A stretch of 64,000 nucleotides of DNA, from NCBI RefSeq assembly GCF_000013645.1, contig NC_007953.1, forward strand, positions 930,001 through 994,000. Reading direction: 5' to 3'. Under the pieces are notes generated by a model. That model searched no databases and was not told the origin of the DNA. It worked only from the letters and a program-made list of their open reading frames with translations. The position numbers and the translations under genes are program-made. How positions within the stretch are numbered: the stretch's first letter is position 1; each line of letters begins with the position of its first letter. Positions 1 to 9,665 of the stretch are shown here, piece after piece. This DNA comes from Paraburkholderia xenovorans LB400 (GTDB lineage: Bacteria; Pseudomonadota; Gammaproteobacteria; Burkholderiales; Burkholderiaceae).

Positions 1-706
1 CAGGGGTTAGATCGTGCACCGCGAGGGCCTCGACCAGCGTAGCGTAAGCGGGCGAGCCATGCATTGGCGTGATCCAGCGACATCCACGTAAGTCCGCCCA
101 TGTCGTCGGCCGATCGGGATCGCCCAGCGGATGATGCGCTCCCGCAACGAACACGAACGGCTCGCGGTGCAGTATTTCCTGCTTTAGCGTGGACTGGGCG
201 CTGTTTGCGCCGGCAATGCGGTTGCGGCCAAGCGCGATGTCGAGTTCGCCGTCGTCCATCATCCTGATCAGCCGGTCCAGCGTCGATTCGGCAAAGGAGA
301 GCGAAGCGGATGGCGCGCGCCGGATGAACAGTTGCACTGAGTTGGCAATCAGCGGTTCGGGAATGGTGACGACCGCTCCGACCCGGACATGCCCCGCCGT
401 ACCCGACGCCAGCGCACTCACGTCGCGTTTGGCCAGTTCGATATGGCGCAGCACTTCCCGTCCGCACGAGACGATTACCTGACCGATACCGGTTAACTCC
501 AGTGCATTGCCCACACGGTTCACCACCGCGACACCGAGCGCGTCTTCGATCTCCGCGATCTGCTTTGAAATGGCGGGCTGCGTGACATGAAATGCCGCGG
601 CCACCCGCGTAACCTGACCAAGATCGGCAAGGCTCACGAGAATCCGCAGATGCGGCAATTTCAGACCGCTCCGAAAAAATCGCTCGATTGGATCGCTGTT
701 TGACAT
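1..706 (-). CDS. LysR-family transcriptional regulator, C-terminus cut by window edge
   Basis: Read on the minus strand from an ATG at 706, the frame stays open to base 1 (about 235 codons). The start MSNSDPIERFFRSG is followed by a LysR winged helix-turn-helix at about residues 18-75, with the typical VTQPAISKQIAEIEDALG stretch. The rest is the start of the periplasmic-binding-protein-like effector domain, so about 60-80 residues should lie beyond the window. It is divergent from the transporter at 972 with a 265-nt gap, the usual LysR layout, so it probably controls the transporter-SDR-dehydratase operon in response to the substrate or a pathway acid. The effector cannot be read from sequence. 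Confidence 0.9.
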   Translation of the reverse strand, partial: MSNSDPIERFFRSGLKLPHLRILVSLADLGQVTRVAAAFHVTQPAISKQIAEIEDALGVAVVNRVGNALELTGIGQVIVSCGREVLRHIELAKRDVSALASGTAGHVRVGAVVTIPEPLIANSVQLFIRRAPSASLSFAESTLDRLIRMMDDGELDIALGRNRIAGANSAQSTLKQEILHREPFVFVAGAHHPLGDPDRPTTWADLRGCRWITPMHGSPAYATLVEALAVHDLTP

Positions 707-736
707 ATAGGGTTTTCCCCAGAATCAACGGATGAC

Positions 737-752
737 ATAACTAGATGGTTAT
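737..752. promoter_or_regulatory. Candidate LysR-type operator (ATAAC-N6-GTTAT)
   Basis: A perfect 5-bp inverted repeat with a 6-nt spacer lies 31 bp upstream of the lysR start and 220 bp upstream of the divergent transporter. It fits the T-N11-A rule for LysR boxes. Assignment to the neighbouring regulator is inference. Confidence 0.4.
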
Positions 753-971
753 AACTTTCGCCTAATTCGTGATTTGCAGCAATGGCTGCCGCATCGCTAA
801 TCTTGAAACGCTGGACGCCATGCAGCCTATGGCGACGCCGCAATCAGTCAGCACCAGTCTCAGGCGGGAGAAGCTTTCACGCTACCCACAAGAAAGCGTC
901 CGCCGCACAATACGCGGTGCAAGGCGAGACGACAACGGAGACATCGTGCCGGCGGCACGAACAAGACAGAT

Positions 972-2306
972 ATGAACACTGATTCATACGGAAATGGCCT
1001 TGCCATCGGCAAGGAGCTCGACGATCCGGCCGATGCCGCACTCTACGGCAAGCTTACGCGGCGCATCGTGCCGTTCCTCTTTCTGGCGTTCGTGGTCGCC
1101 TACATCGACCGCGTGAACGTCAGCTTCGCGAAGCTGCAAATGCTTGCCGACCTGTCGCTGAGCGAGACCGTCTATGGCGCAGGCGCCGGGATTTTCTTCG
1201 TTGGGTACTTCATCTTCGAAGTGCCGAGCAATCTCATCCTCCACCGCGTCGGCGCGCGGCTCTGGATCGCCCGGATCATGGTGACGTGGGCGGTGGTGTC
1301 GAGCCTCACGGTGTTCGTCACCGACGCAAGCTCGTTTTACCTGCTGCGCTTTCTGCTGGGTATCGCTGAAGCCGGGTTCTTTCCCGGCGTCGTGCTGTAT
1401 CTGTCGAACTGGTTCCCGTCACAGCGACGCTCGCAGATCATCGCGCTGTTCATGGCGGCGATTCCGGTGTCAGGTGCGATAGGCGGTCCGCTGTCCGGCT
1501 GGCTGATGGCGCATCTAGCCGGCGTCCACGGTATCGCGGGCTGGCGCTGGCTGTTTCTGGTCGAAGGGCTCGGCTCGCTGGTGGTGGGCGTCGCCGCATT
1601 CTTCGTGCTGACCGACAGGTTCGCCGACGTGCGTTGGCTGAACGCCGAAGAAAAATCGCGGATCGCCGCCGACCTCGCCCGCGACGCGCTGACGCGCACC
1701 CACACCTCGGCGCGCGGCGCGTTTGCCAGCGTGCAGGTGTGGTTGCTGGGTCTGCTGTATTTCTGCATTGCGATGGGCAACTATGGGCTGGCTTTCTGGG
1801 TGCCCACGATCATCAAGGCGAGCGGCGTCGCGAGCATCGGCAATATCGGCTTGCTATCGGCGGTGCCGTCGCTCGTCAGCGTGATCGCGATGATCTGGAT
1901 CGCGCGCCATGCCGACCGCCGCAACGAGCGACGCGTACACGTCGCGCTCTGCTGCGTGATCGGTGCGGCCGGCCTCCTCGCATCCGTGCTGTGCGCCGCC
2001 AACGTGACCGTCTCGATCGCCGCGCTGGTCGTCGCCGCGATCGGGATCAACTCGATTGCGCCCGTGTTCTGGGGCATTCCTACTGCGCTGCTCGGCGGTG
2101 CCGGCGCGGCCGCCGGTCTGGCGGTCATCAACTGCACCGGCAATCTGGCGGGCTTTGTCAGCCCGTTCATTGTCGGACGGCTGGCCGATCTGAGCGGCGG
2201 CAAACTGCTTCCCGGCATGCTGGCGATTGCCTGCGCACTGGTGGTCGGCGCGGCGATCGTGCTGTTCATGCCTTCTCATCGCACTTCCCAAAGGACGTTC
2301 AAATGA
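972..2306 (+). CDS. MFS transporter, anion:cation symporter (ACS) type
   Basis: This 444-residue protein has about 12 hydrophobic segments. A charged N-terminus leads into TM1 and a YIDRVNVSFA motif at residues 44-53, typical of ACS-family carriers for tartrate, phthalate, hexuronates and related acids. A GIAEAGFFPGVVLYLSNWFP segment further on is also characteristic of this family. It is the first gene of a plus-strand operon: its TGA overlaps the ATG of the SDR gene (ATGA). With a sugar-acid-type dehydratase two genes down, uptake of a hydroxylated carboxylate is the likely role. The exact substrate cannot be assigned. Confidence 0.9.
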   Translation: MNTDSYGNGLAIGKELDDPADAALYGKLTRRIVPFLFLAFVVAYIDRVNVSFAKLQMLADLSLSETVYGAGAGIFFVGYFIFEVPSNLILHRVGARLWIARIMVTWAVVSSLTVFVTDASSFYLLRFLLGIAEAGFFPGVVLYLSNWFPSQRRSQIIALFMAAIPVSGAIGGPLSGWLMAHLAGVHGIAGWRWLFLVEGLGSLVVGVAAFFVLTDRFADVRWLNAEEKSRIAADLARDALTRTHTSARGAFASVQVWLLGLLYFCIAMGNYGLAFWVPTIIKASGVASIGNIGLLSAVPSLVSVIAMIWIARHADRRNERRVHVALCCVIGAAGLLASVLCAANVTVSIAALVVAAIGINSIAPVFWGIPTALLGGAGAAAGLAVINCTGNLAGFVSPFIVGRLADLSGGKLLPGMLAIACALVVGAAIVLFMPSHRTSQRTFK

Positions 2307-3094
2307 CGCAATCCAGCACGCCCGTCTGCGTGATTACGGGTTCGGCTTCCGGCATTGGCGCGGCGACCGCGCTGCGCTTCGCACAGGCGGGCTGGTCGGT
2401 CGCCATCGGCAACTTCGACGACAGCACGCGCGACGCGGCGTCGACGGTCGAGGCGTTGTGCCGCGACGCGGGCGCACAGACACTGATCTTCGACGCGGAC
2501 GTCGGCAAGGATGCCGACTGCCGGCACGCGGTCGATATGGTCGCGAGCCGCTGGCAGCGGATCGATGCGCTGATCAATTGCGCGGGCACCACCCGCGTGA
2601 TTCCGCACAATGCCTTCGATCAGATCGACGACTTCGAATTCGAGCGTGTCTATCGCGTGAATCTGATCGGCCTTTACCAGATGACGCGGGCGGCCGTACC
2701 GCTGCTGCGCGAATCAGCGAGCGCGACGCGCAGTACCAGTGTGGTCAACGTGTCGTCGCTGGCGGGGTTGAACGGCACGGGTTCGTCGATCGCGTATGCG
2801 GCTTCGAAAGGCGCGGTGAACACGTTGACGCTGTCGCTGGCGCGCAATCTCGCGCCGCACATTCGGGTGAACGCCCTCGCACCCGGTATGGTTGATGACG
2901 GCTTGCTGCTGCGTGTGCTCGACGCCGCCGCCTACGACGGCGTGCTGTCCCGGATGACGGAGAGCGCGCCGCTCAAACGCGTTTCCCGGCCCGCGGAAAT
3001 CGCCGAACTGGCGTGGTTCCTCACGGCACACGCCCCGGCAATCACGGGGCAGGTGATCGCGGCGGAAAACGGCCTGCTGCTGGGCGGCGCATGA
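2303..3094 (+). CDS. Short-chain dehydrogenase/reductase (SDR)
   Basis: A classical SDR of 263 residues. The cofactor motif TGSASGIG is at 12-19, NCAG at 92-95, the catalytic serine is near 151, and the YAASK catalytic pair is Y165/K169. It should oxidise or reduce a hydroxy group with NAD(P). An open frame runs much further upstream but only because it shadows the transporter gene. The ATG at 2303 overlaps the transporter stop and begins the conserved beta-strand. Between an acid transporter and an IlvD/Edd dehydratase it probably oxidises a sugar or hydroxy acid. Confidence 0.9.
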   Translation: MTQSSTPVCVITGSASGIGAATALRFAQAGWSVAIGNFDDSTRDAASTVEALCRDAGAQTLIFDADVGKDADCRHAVDMVASRWQRIDALINCAGTTRVIPHNAFDQIDDFEFERVYRVNLIGLYQMTRAAVPLLRESASATRSTSVVNVSSLAGLNGTGSSIAYAASKGAVNTLTLSLARNLAPHIRVNALAPGMVDDGLLLRVLDAAAYDGVLSRMTESAPLKRVSRPAEIAELAWFLTAHAPAITGQVIAAENGLLLGGA

Positions 3095-3179
3095 CGGTCA
3101 GGCGAGCGCAGTTTGCGCCGCCGCTGCCTGCTCCGCTCTCACAGTACCAGGCCTTTCACATAAAAGCGAAACCCCACCC

Positions 3180-4946
3180 ATGACCAATCTGCATAAACAC
3201 CGCTCCCGCATGGTGACCGATGGTGTGACGCGTGCGCCGCACCGTGCCTTTCTGCGCGCGACAGGCCTCGACGATGCGTCGATGCAAAAGCCGTTCGTCG
3301 CGATCGTCGATACGTTTGGCGAGAACACGCCGTGTTCGATGTCGCTGAACCAGGTGTCCGATAACGCACGTCTCGGCGTTGCCGCTGGCGGCGGCATACC
3401 GATTCGCGGCTCGGCGATCTCGGTGTCGGACGGTACCTCGATGAATCATTCGGGGATGCGCATGAGCCTTGTATCGCGCGAGATCGTCGCGGACAGCGTC
3501 GAGCTGTTCGTGCGTGCCCATGCCTACGATGCGCTGATCGGCGTGGCCGGCTGCGACAAGACGCTGCCCGGCATCCTGATGGGCATGGTTCGCGTCAACG
3601 TGCCCGGCGCGTTCCTGTTCGGCGGCGCGATGCTGCCGGGCGTGGCGCCCGGGCAGATCCCCGGCGGAGGCGGCACGGGCCAGCAACGCCAGGCAACGAT
3701 CCTCACGACCATCGAAGCGGTGGGCACCGCGCAGCGCGGCGACATCACCCGCGCGCAGCTCGACGCCATCGAAAAGCAGTGCACGCCGACCGCCGGCTCA
3801 TGTCCCGGCCAGTTCACCGCGAACACCATGGCGATGGTCGCGGAAGCGCTGGGACTCGCCCCGCTCGGCTCGGCGATGGTGCCGGCCGTCTATAGCGAAC
3901 GCATTGCGATTGCGCGGCGCGCTGGCGAAACGGTGATGCGCACGCTCAAGGAAGGCGCCCCGCTGCCACGCGATCTGGTTACGCTGAAAAGCCTGGAGAA
4001 TGCCTGCGCCGCCGTTGCCGCGACGGGCGGCTCGACCAACGCCGCGCTGCACATTCCGGCGATCGCGCATGAAGCCGGCATCCGCTTCACGCTCGACGAC
4101 GTGCAGCGCGTGTTCGCGCGCATTCCGCTGATCGGCGACCTGCAGCCCGGCGGCCGCTATCTCGCGCAGGACCTGCATCATGCGGGCGGCGTGCCGGCGG
4201 TGCTCAACGCGTTGCTGGCCGGTGGCTATCTGCATGGCGACGCCCTCACGCTCGACGGCCTCACGCTGGAAGACGCGTTGCGCGGCTACGCCGGTCCCGA
4301 TGGCACGGTGGTGCGTTCATGCGATGAACCGCTCGGCGAGAACGGCGGCCTCGTGATCCTGCGCGGCAATCTCGCACCGGACGGTGCGTGCCTGAAAATC
4401 GCCGGGCTCAAAGCGCTGACCTTCTCAGGTAAGACGCGCATCTTCGAATGCGAGGAAGACTGCATGGCGGTGGTCGCTGCACGCGATTATCGCGAAGGCG
4501 ACGTCCTCGTGATCCGCAACGAAGGGCCGAAGGGCGGTCCCGGCATGCGGGAGATGCTCAGCGTGACCGCGGCGATCTACGGACAAGGCATGGGCGAGAA
4601 AGTCGCGCTGCTGACCGATGGACGCTTTTCGGGGGCGACGCGCGGCATGTGTATCGGTTATGTCGGACCGGAAGCGGCGGTGGGCGGTCCGATTGCGCTG
4701 CTGCGCGATGGTGATCGGGTGCAGATCGATGCGCGCGCGGGAACGCTGCGCGTCGAGCTATCCGACGACGAACTCGCGCGACGCCGTGCGGATCTGCCGG
4801 CGAGGCCAAGGCGCCGGCTCGCCGGCGTGCTGGAGAAGTACGAGGCGCTGGTGCGGCCTGCGCATCTCGGGGCGGTCACGCATTCGGGCAATCTCGATTG
4901 GCCCTACGATGCGCCGACGCATGGCGACGACGGAGCCGCCGCGTGA
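3180..4946 (+). CDS. IlvD/Edd-family dehydratase (dihydroxy-acid or sugar-acid dehydratase)
   Basis: A 588-residue member of the IlvD/Edd family, iron-sulfur enzymes that dehydrate 2,3-dihydroxy acids and aldonic acids. The three expected cluster cysteines are visible: C52 in NTPCSM, C125 in GCDKTLPG, and C208 in TAGSCPGQFTANTM. K127 matches the carbamylated lysine of the family. The C-terminal swivel domain carries GRFSGATRGMCIGYV and GPEAAVGGPIALL. No ilvC or ilvB neighbour is present. Co-transcription with an acid transporter, an SDR and a beta-hydroxyacid dehydrogenase suggests a catabolic sugar-acid dehydratase rather than branched-chain amino acid synthesis, though biosynthetic IlvD cannot be excluded. 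Confidence 0.88.
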   Translation: MTNLHKHRSRMVTDGVTRAPHRAFLRATGLDDASMQKPFVAIVDTFGENTPCSMSLNQVSDNARLGVAAGGGIPIRGSAISVSDGTSMNHSGMRMSLVSREIVADSVELFVRAHAYDALIGVAGCDKTLPGILMGMVRVNVPGAFLFGGAMLPGVAPGQIPGGGGTGQQRQATILTTIEAVGTAQRGDITRAQLDAIEKQCTPTAGSCPGQFTANTMAMVAEALGLAPLGSAMVPAVYSERIAIARRAGETVMRTLKEGAPLPRDLVTLKSLENACAAVAATGGSTNAALHIPAIAHEAGIRFTLDDVQRVFARIPLIGDLQPGGRYLAQDLHHAGGVPAVLNALLAGGYLHGDALTLDGLTLEDALRGYAGPDGTVVRSCDEPLGENGGLVILRGNLAPDGACLKIAGLKALTFSGKTRIFECEEDCMAVVAARDYREGDVLVIRNEGPKGGPGMREMLSVTAAIYGQGMGEKVALLTDGRFSGATRGMCIGYVGPEAAVGGPIALLRDGDRVQIDARAGTLRVELSDDELARRRADLPARPRRRLAGVLEKYEALVRPAHLGAVTHSGNLDWPYDAPTHGDDGAAA

Positions 4947-5848
4947 GCGCCCGGCCTGTCGGTTTCTGCGGCCTCGGCCGGATGGGGCTGCCGATGGCGC
5001 GCCGTCTCATTGAAGCGGGGCAAAGCGTGCGTGTGTGGAATCGCTCGTACGAGAAGGCTGCGGCGCTGGCGGCGGCGTCGGGCGGCGGCGCAACCGGGAC
5101 GCGCTGCATCGCATGCAGGTCGCCTGCCGAACTCGCCGAGGCTTCCGACATCGTGATGCTATGCCTCGCCGATGCTGCCGCGGTCGAAGCCGTCGCGTTC
5201 GAAGCGGAAGGGCTCGCCACCCGCGCGCGGCGTGGTGCCACGCTAGTCGACCATTCGACGCTCGCGCCGTCGCAGACCATCGCCTTTGCCCAACGCTGGC
5301 ATGCGCTGACAGGCGGCAACTGGCTCGATGCGCCCGTTTCCGGCGGCACGGCGGGCGCGGCAACTGGCACGCTGGCGGTTATGGCAGGCGGCTCGGAGGA
5401 GGCAATCGAATCGGTCGCCTCCGTCATCGGCGCATACGCCGCGCGGGTCACCCGCATGGGCGACAGCGGCGCGGGACAGGCGACCAAGCTGGCCAATCAG
5501 GCCATCGTCATGACGACCATAGCGGCGCTCGCGGAAGCGACACGCCTCGCGCAACACGCCGGGATCGACGCCGCGCGGATGCCCGTGGCCTTGCGGGGCG
5601 GCTGGGCCGATTCGGTGCTGCTACAAACACTGATGCCCAGAATGATCGAACCGCCGGTTCACGCATCCGGGACGATCCGCACGATGCTGAAGGATCTCGA
5701 TGCCGTCGAAGCCCTTGCCGATGAAGCACGCGTGAGCCTGCCCGTGGCTTCGCTGGTGCGGCGCTGGCTCGCGCACGCAGTGGAACAGGGGCTGGGCGAT
5801 GAGGACATTTCGCAGATCGTGCGAGTGTCGGTCGAAGGCTGGCGCTGA
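4943..5848 (+). CDS. NAD(P)-dependent beta-hydroxyacid dehydrogenase (3-hydroxyisobutyrate dehydrogenase family)
   Basis: About 301 residues from a GTG at 4943 that overlaps the dehydratase stop (GTGA), which indicates translational coupling. A longer in-frame ATG at 4898 would add 15 arginine-rich residues lying inside the dehydratase. A Rossmann GLGRMG motif is at about 10-15, the substrate-binding DAPVSGG at 129-135, and the catalytic lysine K182 in GAGQATKLAN. The family includes 3-hydroxyisobutyrate dehydrogenase, tartronate semialdehyde reductase and L-threonate dehydrogenase. The context points to oxidation or reduction of a short sugar acid. Confidence 0.87.
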   Translation: MSARPVGFCGLGRMGLPMARRLIEAGQSVRVWNRSYEKAAALAAASGGGATGTRCIACRSPAELAEASDIVMLCLADAAAVEAVAFEAEGLATRARRGATLVDHSTLAPSQTIAFAQRWHALTGGNWLDAPVSGGTAGAATGTLAVMAGGSEEAIESVASVIGAYAARVTRMGDSGAGQATKLANQAIVMTTIAALAEATRLAQHAGIDAARMPVALRGGWADSVLLQTLMPRMIEPPVHASGTIRTMLKDLDAVEALADEARVSLPVASLVRRWLAHAVEQGLGDEDISQIVRVSVEGWR

Positions 5849-5947
5849 GACACGGAAGGACAGCGGCACAGTAGCACCCACACCGGCCGCCGCACCGCAT
5901 GGCGGGCGCGCCGGATTACCCACACAAGCCATGCGTCAGGAGACACG

Positions 5948-7279
5948 ATGCGAACCCTCGAACCCGCCACCGCGCGTGGCACGTCATTCGACAGGTTGAG
6001 CGCGAGCCAGTGGCGGCTCATCATTCTCGCGAGTCTGGGCGGCGCGCTGGAGTTCTACGACTTTGTCGTCTATGGCGTGTTCGCCCAGTTCATCGGCCAC
6101 GCCTTCTTCTCGATGCTCGATCCGATGATGGCGCTGTTGCTGTCGTTTGCCGTATTCGCGATCGGCTATCTGTCGCGGCCGATCGGCGGCGCCGTGCTGA
6201 GCTGGTTCGGCGATCGCTACGGACGGCGGCGCGTGTTCATCGTCTCGGTGATCGTCGTGTCGCTATCGACAATCGGCATGGGACTGGTGCCAACCTACGC
6301 CAGCTGGGGTATTGCCGCCACCGTGACGATGGTGCTGCTGCGCCTGATTCAGGGCTTCTGTCTCGGCGGCGAATTGCCGGGTTCAATTACCTACGTGGTC
6401 GAAACTGTGCCGCGCAGAGCCGGCTTTGTCTGCGGGATCGTGTTTTTTTGCGTGAATTCGGGTGTGCTCCTTGCTGCCGCCGTGAACCTCGGCGTACACG
6501 CGGTCCTCGCGCCGGGCGATGTGGCCGCTTATGGCTGGCGCATAGCGTTTATCTTTGGCGGTGCGATCGGCTTGCTGGGTTTCTGGCTGCGCCGCAAGCT
6601 CGAAGAAACGCCCGAATTCGCGCAGATGAAAAACATGACCGCGAAGCATCCGTTCGCCGAACTCATGCGCGATTACTGGCGGCCCGTACTGATCGGTATC
6701 CTGACCACCGCCGCGACCGCCGCTTATAACGGCTTGCTGTTTGCGCACATGCCCGCCTATCTCGACAAGGTCTTGCACTACGATCCGCGGCAGGTCGCGC
6801 TCGGTCAGAATGTCGCGCTGGCTACAGCCTCGATAGGGATTCTGCTGGTTGGCCGGCTCGGTGACAGTATGGCGCGCCGTCACCTGATGCGTGCCGGCGC
6901 AGTGCTGCTGATCGCGCTGACCATGCCGTTCTATCACGCGGCGGTCAGCCACCGGATCGATCTGATCGCGCTAATGTTCGTTGGCGGACTGGGTGCCGCA
7001 CTGATTAACGGCACGTTCGCGTGCATCATCGCCGACATGTTTCCGACGCGCGTGCGTTTCAGTGGCGTGGCGCTCGCATTCAATCTGAGCTTTACGGTTT
7101 TCAGCGGCACAGCGCCACTAATCGGCACATGGTTGATCCGCCGTACCGGCGACCTCGCCGCGCCCGGTTACTTCATGGTGGCGTGCGCCGTGCTGACGTT
7201 TCTGGCGTCCTTTGGTCTGAAGGCGTTGAGTGGACGCATCGGAGATCCGGTGATGGTTGCCGCTTCAACCGACTGCTGA
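5948..7279 (+). CDS. MFS transporter, metabolite:H+ symporter (MHS/ProP-like)
   Basis: A 443-residue carrier with about 12 membrane segments. TM1 carries GGALEFYDFVVYG, typical of MHS-family symporters (ProP, KgtP, ShiA-like), and the TM2-3 loop has GDRYGRRRVF. It lies 99 nt after the dehydrogenase on the same strand and probably belongs to the same operon, giving this locus two different acid importers. It is convergent with the minus-strand epimerase-fold gene that ends at 7393. Confidence 0.88.
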   Translation: MRTLEPATARGTSFDRLSASQWRLIILASLGGALEFYDFVVYGVFAQFIGHAFFSMLDPMMALLLSFAVFAIGYLSRPIGGAVLSWFGDRYGRRRVFIVSVIVVSLSTIGMGLVPTYASWGIAATVTMVLLRLIQGFCLGGELPGSITYVVETVPRRAGFVCGIVFFCVNSGVLLAAAVNLGVHAVLAPGDVAAYGWRIAFIFGGAIGLLGFWLRRKLEETPEFAQMKNMTAKHPFAELMRDYWRPVLIGILTTAATAAYNGLLFAHMPAYLDKVLHYDPRQVALGQNVALATASIGILLVGRLGDSMARRHLMRAGAVLLIALTMPFYHAAVSHRIDLIALMFVGGLGAALINGTFACIIADMFPTRVRFSGVALAFNLSFTVFSGTAPLIGTWLIRRTGDLAAPGYFMVACAVLTFLASFGLKALSGRIGDPVMVAASTDC

Positions 7280-7392
7280 GACCTTCGTTTGGCGATTGAC
7301 GAGTCATCGTACTGCAGGGTGCCAGCGGCGGCAGATCGAATCCACCCGGGCTCCGGAGATGTAAACCAAAGCAGCACTTCAGGACGAGACCC

Positions 7393-8349
7393 TTACACCA
7401 TCGCGTTGGAAACCAGTGTGTCCGCGCTGCCATCGTGACGGAAACCCAAGGCCTCGGCGCCCGGTGTCAGAAGCGGCGGATACGCACCGAATAGCCGTTC
7501 GACTGCCTCGACAGGCGCGTGGCTAACCAGCGCGCGGCGGTCTTCGCCAAACCGCCTCACGAGCGCGTCAACCACCCCGGCCATGGAAAGCCGCAGCACA
7601 GGCAGCGCATAGCTGCGGTTTGCGTTCAGGCGCGACGGGTCGATGGTCGCGGCGTGAATCAGGTTTTCAACACAGCGCGTAACCGAGATCCACCACGCGG
7701 TGGCGTCGGGCGAGACCGGCAGCACGATCGGCTCGCCGTCGCGCAGTTGCCAGAACAGGTCGCTCATGAAAGCGGAGATCAGTCCGGACGGACCCTGCGG
7801 GCGGGCGACCACCCCGGGCAGGCGCAACGAACAGCCCTCCACCCAACCCTTGCGGCTTGCATCCGCGACCAGATACTCGCCGATGAGCTTGTGCGCCCCA
7901 TAGGTGAGAGCCGGTGCGGGAAGGGTCTGCTCGTCAATCAGCGCCGGCAGTTCTGCCCCGTATACCGCCACGCTGCTCGCGAACACGAAACGGGGCGGCG
8001 TCGACTGTGAGCGCAATCGCTCGAGCAACGCGAGCGTAGCATCAAGATTGATCCGTCGCCCGAGTTCGTACTCCCTTTCGGCGGTGCCGCCCGGCACGCT
8101 CGCAAGGTGAAATACCGCATGCACATCGCCCGACAGCGCCCCGGCGATCGTCGCCGCATCGTCCAGATCGCCCGCGATGCGCGTCACCTCGACATTGCCG
8201 GGAGCGCGCCCCACTGTGTCGTCAAACCCGAGATCGACCAGCGTGAGTTTCGTTATGCGAGCGCTCAGCTGTGTGCCGGGCGCATCAAGCAGTCGCCTGG
8301 CAAGCGCCCGGCCGACAAAACCATTTGCGCCAGTAATGACGACGTTCAT
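7393..8349 (-). CDS. NAD-dependent epimerase/dehydratase-family protein, D-erythronate dehydrogenase (DenD)-like
   Basis: An extended-SDR protein of 318 residues with TGANGFVG at 6-13 and the catalytic pair Y150/K154 in TYGAHK, preceded by FASSVAVYG. The overall pattern resembles the DenD group, which oxidises D-erythronate at C2 and is often misnamed as a sugar epimerase. Its start overlaps the stop of the FAH-family gene by four bases (8346-8349), so the two are coupled. A role in a C4-C6 sugar-acid pathway fits the neighbours. The DenD assignment is by resemblance only. Confidence 0.8.
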   Translation of the reverse strand: MNVVITGANGFVGRALARRLLDAPGTQLSARITKLTLVDLGFDDTVGRAPGNVEVTRIAGDLDDAATIAGALSGDVHAVFHLASVPGGTAEREYELGRRINLDATLALLERLRSQSTPPRFVFASSVAVYGAELPALIDEQTLPAPALTYGAHKLIGEYLVADASRKGWVEGCSLRLPGVVARPQGPSGLISAFMSDLFWQLRDGEPIVLPVSPDATAWWISVTRCVENLIHAATIDPSRLNANRSYALPVLRLSMAGVVDALVRRFGEDRRALVSHAPVEAVERLFGAYPPLLTPGAEALGFRHDGSADTLVSNAMV

Positions 8350-9341
8350 CCCGACACCTCCTTGTTGACCGGCACAAAGCGATGGTCGATCGCACCGAAT
8401 ATCGACGCGCCATGCGCGTCAAACATCTCGAAACGCAAGCGCTCTCCAAAGCCGATCCACGGTGTCGTCGACTCGCCCGTGCGGATCCTTTCGATGGCGC
8501 GCTGTTCCGCCAGACACGCGGAGCCGACTGTCGCATAGTCAGCATTTGAGAAAGTCCCGGTGCCGATTATCGTGCCGGCGCGAAGATTCCGGTTATAGGC
8601 AAAATGCGCGATCAACTGGTCAAAACCGAAGCTCATTTCGCGACCATTGGGATGTCCGACAGCCTTGCCGTTGCGCTGAACATGCAGATCGAGGTTCACA
8701 CGCGCGTTCGCCCACGCGTCGCCAAGCTCATCGGGCGTCACGGCGACGGCGGCAAAGGCCGTCGCGGGTTTCGCCTGGATGAAACCAAAGCCAAGGCTCA
8801 TCTCGCGAAACAGATGACCGCGCATGCTCACGTCGTTGAAGAGCGTGAACAACTTTATGTGAGAGAGTGCGTCGGCCGTCGCCGTACCTTGCGGGACATC
8901 GTCGAGAATCGCACCAATCTCGCCCTCAAAGTCGCACTGGTCGTCCTCGGTGGGAAAGGCATAATCATCCAATGGCCCACGAAAATCGTCACCCTGGCGC
9001 TGGATCAATACCGGGACAACGGTATCAGGCTTGTTTGCAAGCTGGTACGCCTCCGTCATGATCCGCCCGTGATTCAGGAACGCCGAGGCATCGACAAATT
9101 GATGTGTCCGCGGAAGCGGCGCGCCGCATTGCGCCGGGTCGAAGTCGAAGGCGCCGGCTGCGCGGTCCGCGTTCAGCGCATCCGACAGCCGTTGCAGTTC
9201 GGGCTGACAGACCAGCCAGTCATCCAGCGCGGCACGCAGTGTCGGAGCGGCAGACCCGGCAAGTACTGCCCGGCGCAGATCGGTGGACACGACGATTAGC
9301 TGTCCGTCGCGACTGGATGCAGTGAGCGATGCGAGTTTCAT
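8346..9341 (-). CDS. Fumarylacetoacetate hydrolase (FAH)-family protein
   Basis: A 331-residue protein starting at the ATG MKLASLTASS. An open frame extends 66 codons further but its composition is not protein-like. The metal-binding segment DFEGEIG is at 137-143 (E139, E141) with a downstream acidic residue D170 in LFND, and a late GTGTFSNAD segment. FAH enzymes cleave or hydrolyse C-C bonds of diketo or acylpyruvate acids, and members act on 2,4-diketo-3-deoxy acids in non-phosphorylative sugar pathways. It sits directly upstream of the DenD-like gene and faces the dehydratase operon, consistent with such a pathway. Confidence 0.86.
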   Translation of the reverse strand: MKLASLTASSRDGQLIVVSTDLRRAVLAGSAAPTLRAALDDWLVCQPELQRLSDALNADRAAGAFDFDPAQCGAPLPRTHQFVDASAFLNHGRIMTEAYQLANKPDTVVPVLIQRQGDDFRGPLDDYAFPTEDDQCDFEGEIGAILDDVPQGTATADALSHIKLFTLFNDVSMRGHLFREMSLGFGFIQAKPATAFAAVAVTPDELGDAWANARVNLDLHVQRNGKAVGHPNGREMSFGFDQLIAHFAYNRNLRAGTIIGTGTFSNADYATVGSACLAEQRAIERIRTGESTTPWIGFGERLRFEMFDAHGASIFGAIDHRFVPVNKEVSG

Positions 9342-9665
9342 CGTAGACTTCCGTATCAAATTTGTTCGGATTTCATCTGAGTAACCATGCCGGATTCGGG
9401 GGTCGCTTCGACCACTAATGCGTGAGCTGCAAGCCGGCCACCGGCGACGGATGCCTGATAGCGTGTCACCCGCGAAACTGCGGGGATACACCCGGTTCTG
9501 GCCAGTTCTGCTTCGTCGCCGTCCTGCCCGCTGCCGCACCGTGAATCATCGCGCGTCGCGTGGAAGCCGCGATGTCTTTTTTCAGGTGCACCGGCTCAAC
9601 GGCTTTGATCGCTGCCATCTGGCTGACGCGTAACGCACGCATTGAGTCAAACGCCCCGTAACGCG
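9342..9665. other. Gene-free stretch between FAH gene and hydrolase gene
   Basis: 324 bases. Only short open frames with no recognisable protein pattern are present, on either strand. It probably holds the promoter of the FAH-DenD pair on the minus strand. No strong hairpin or palindrome was found. Confidence 0.4.

Noticed and set aside
1634..2302. In-frame upstream extension that would fuse 223 residues to the SDR
   Set aside because: The extra residues are arginine-rich and shadow the transporter gene in another frame. The ATG at 2303 begins the SDR fold and overlaps the transporter stop.
5899..6729. 276-codon plus-strand frame overlapping the MHS transporter
   Set aside because: Arginine-rich shadow in another frame of a clear 12-helix transporter.
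9418..9633. 71-codon plus-strand open frame in the gap after the FAH gene
   Set aside because: No ribosome site, no family pattern, and arginine-rich composition. A 58-codon minus-strand frame here is also unsupported.
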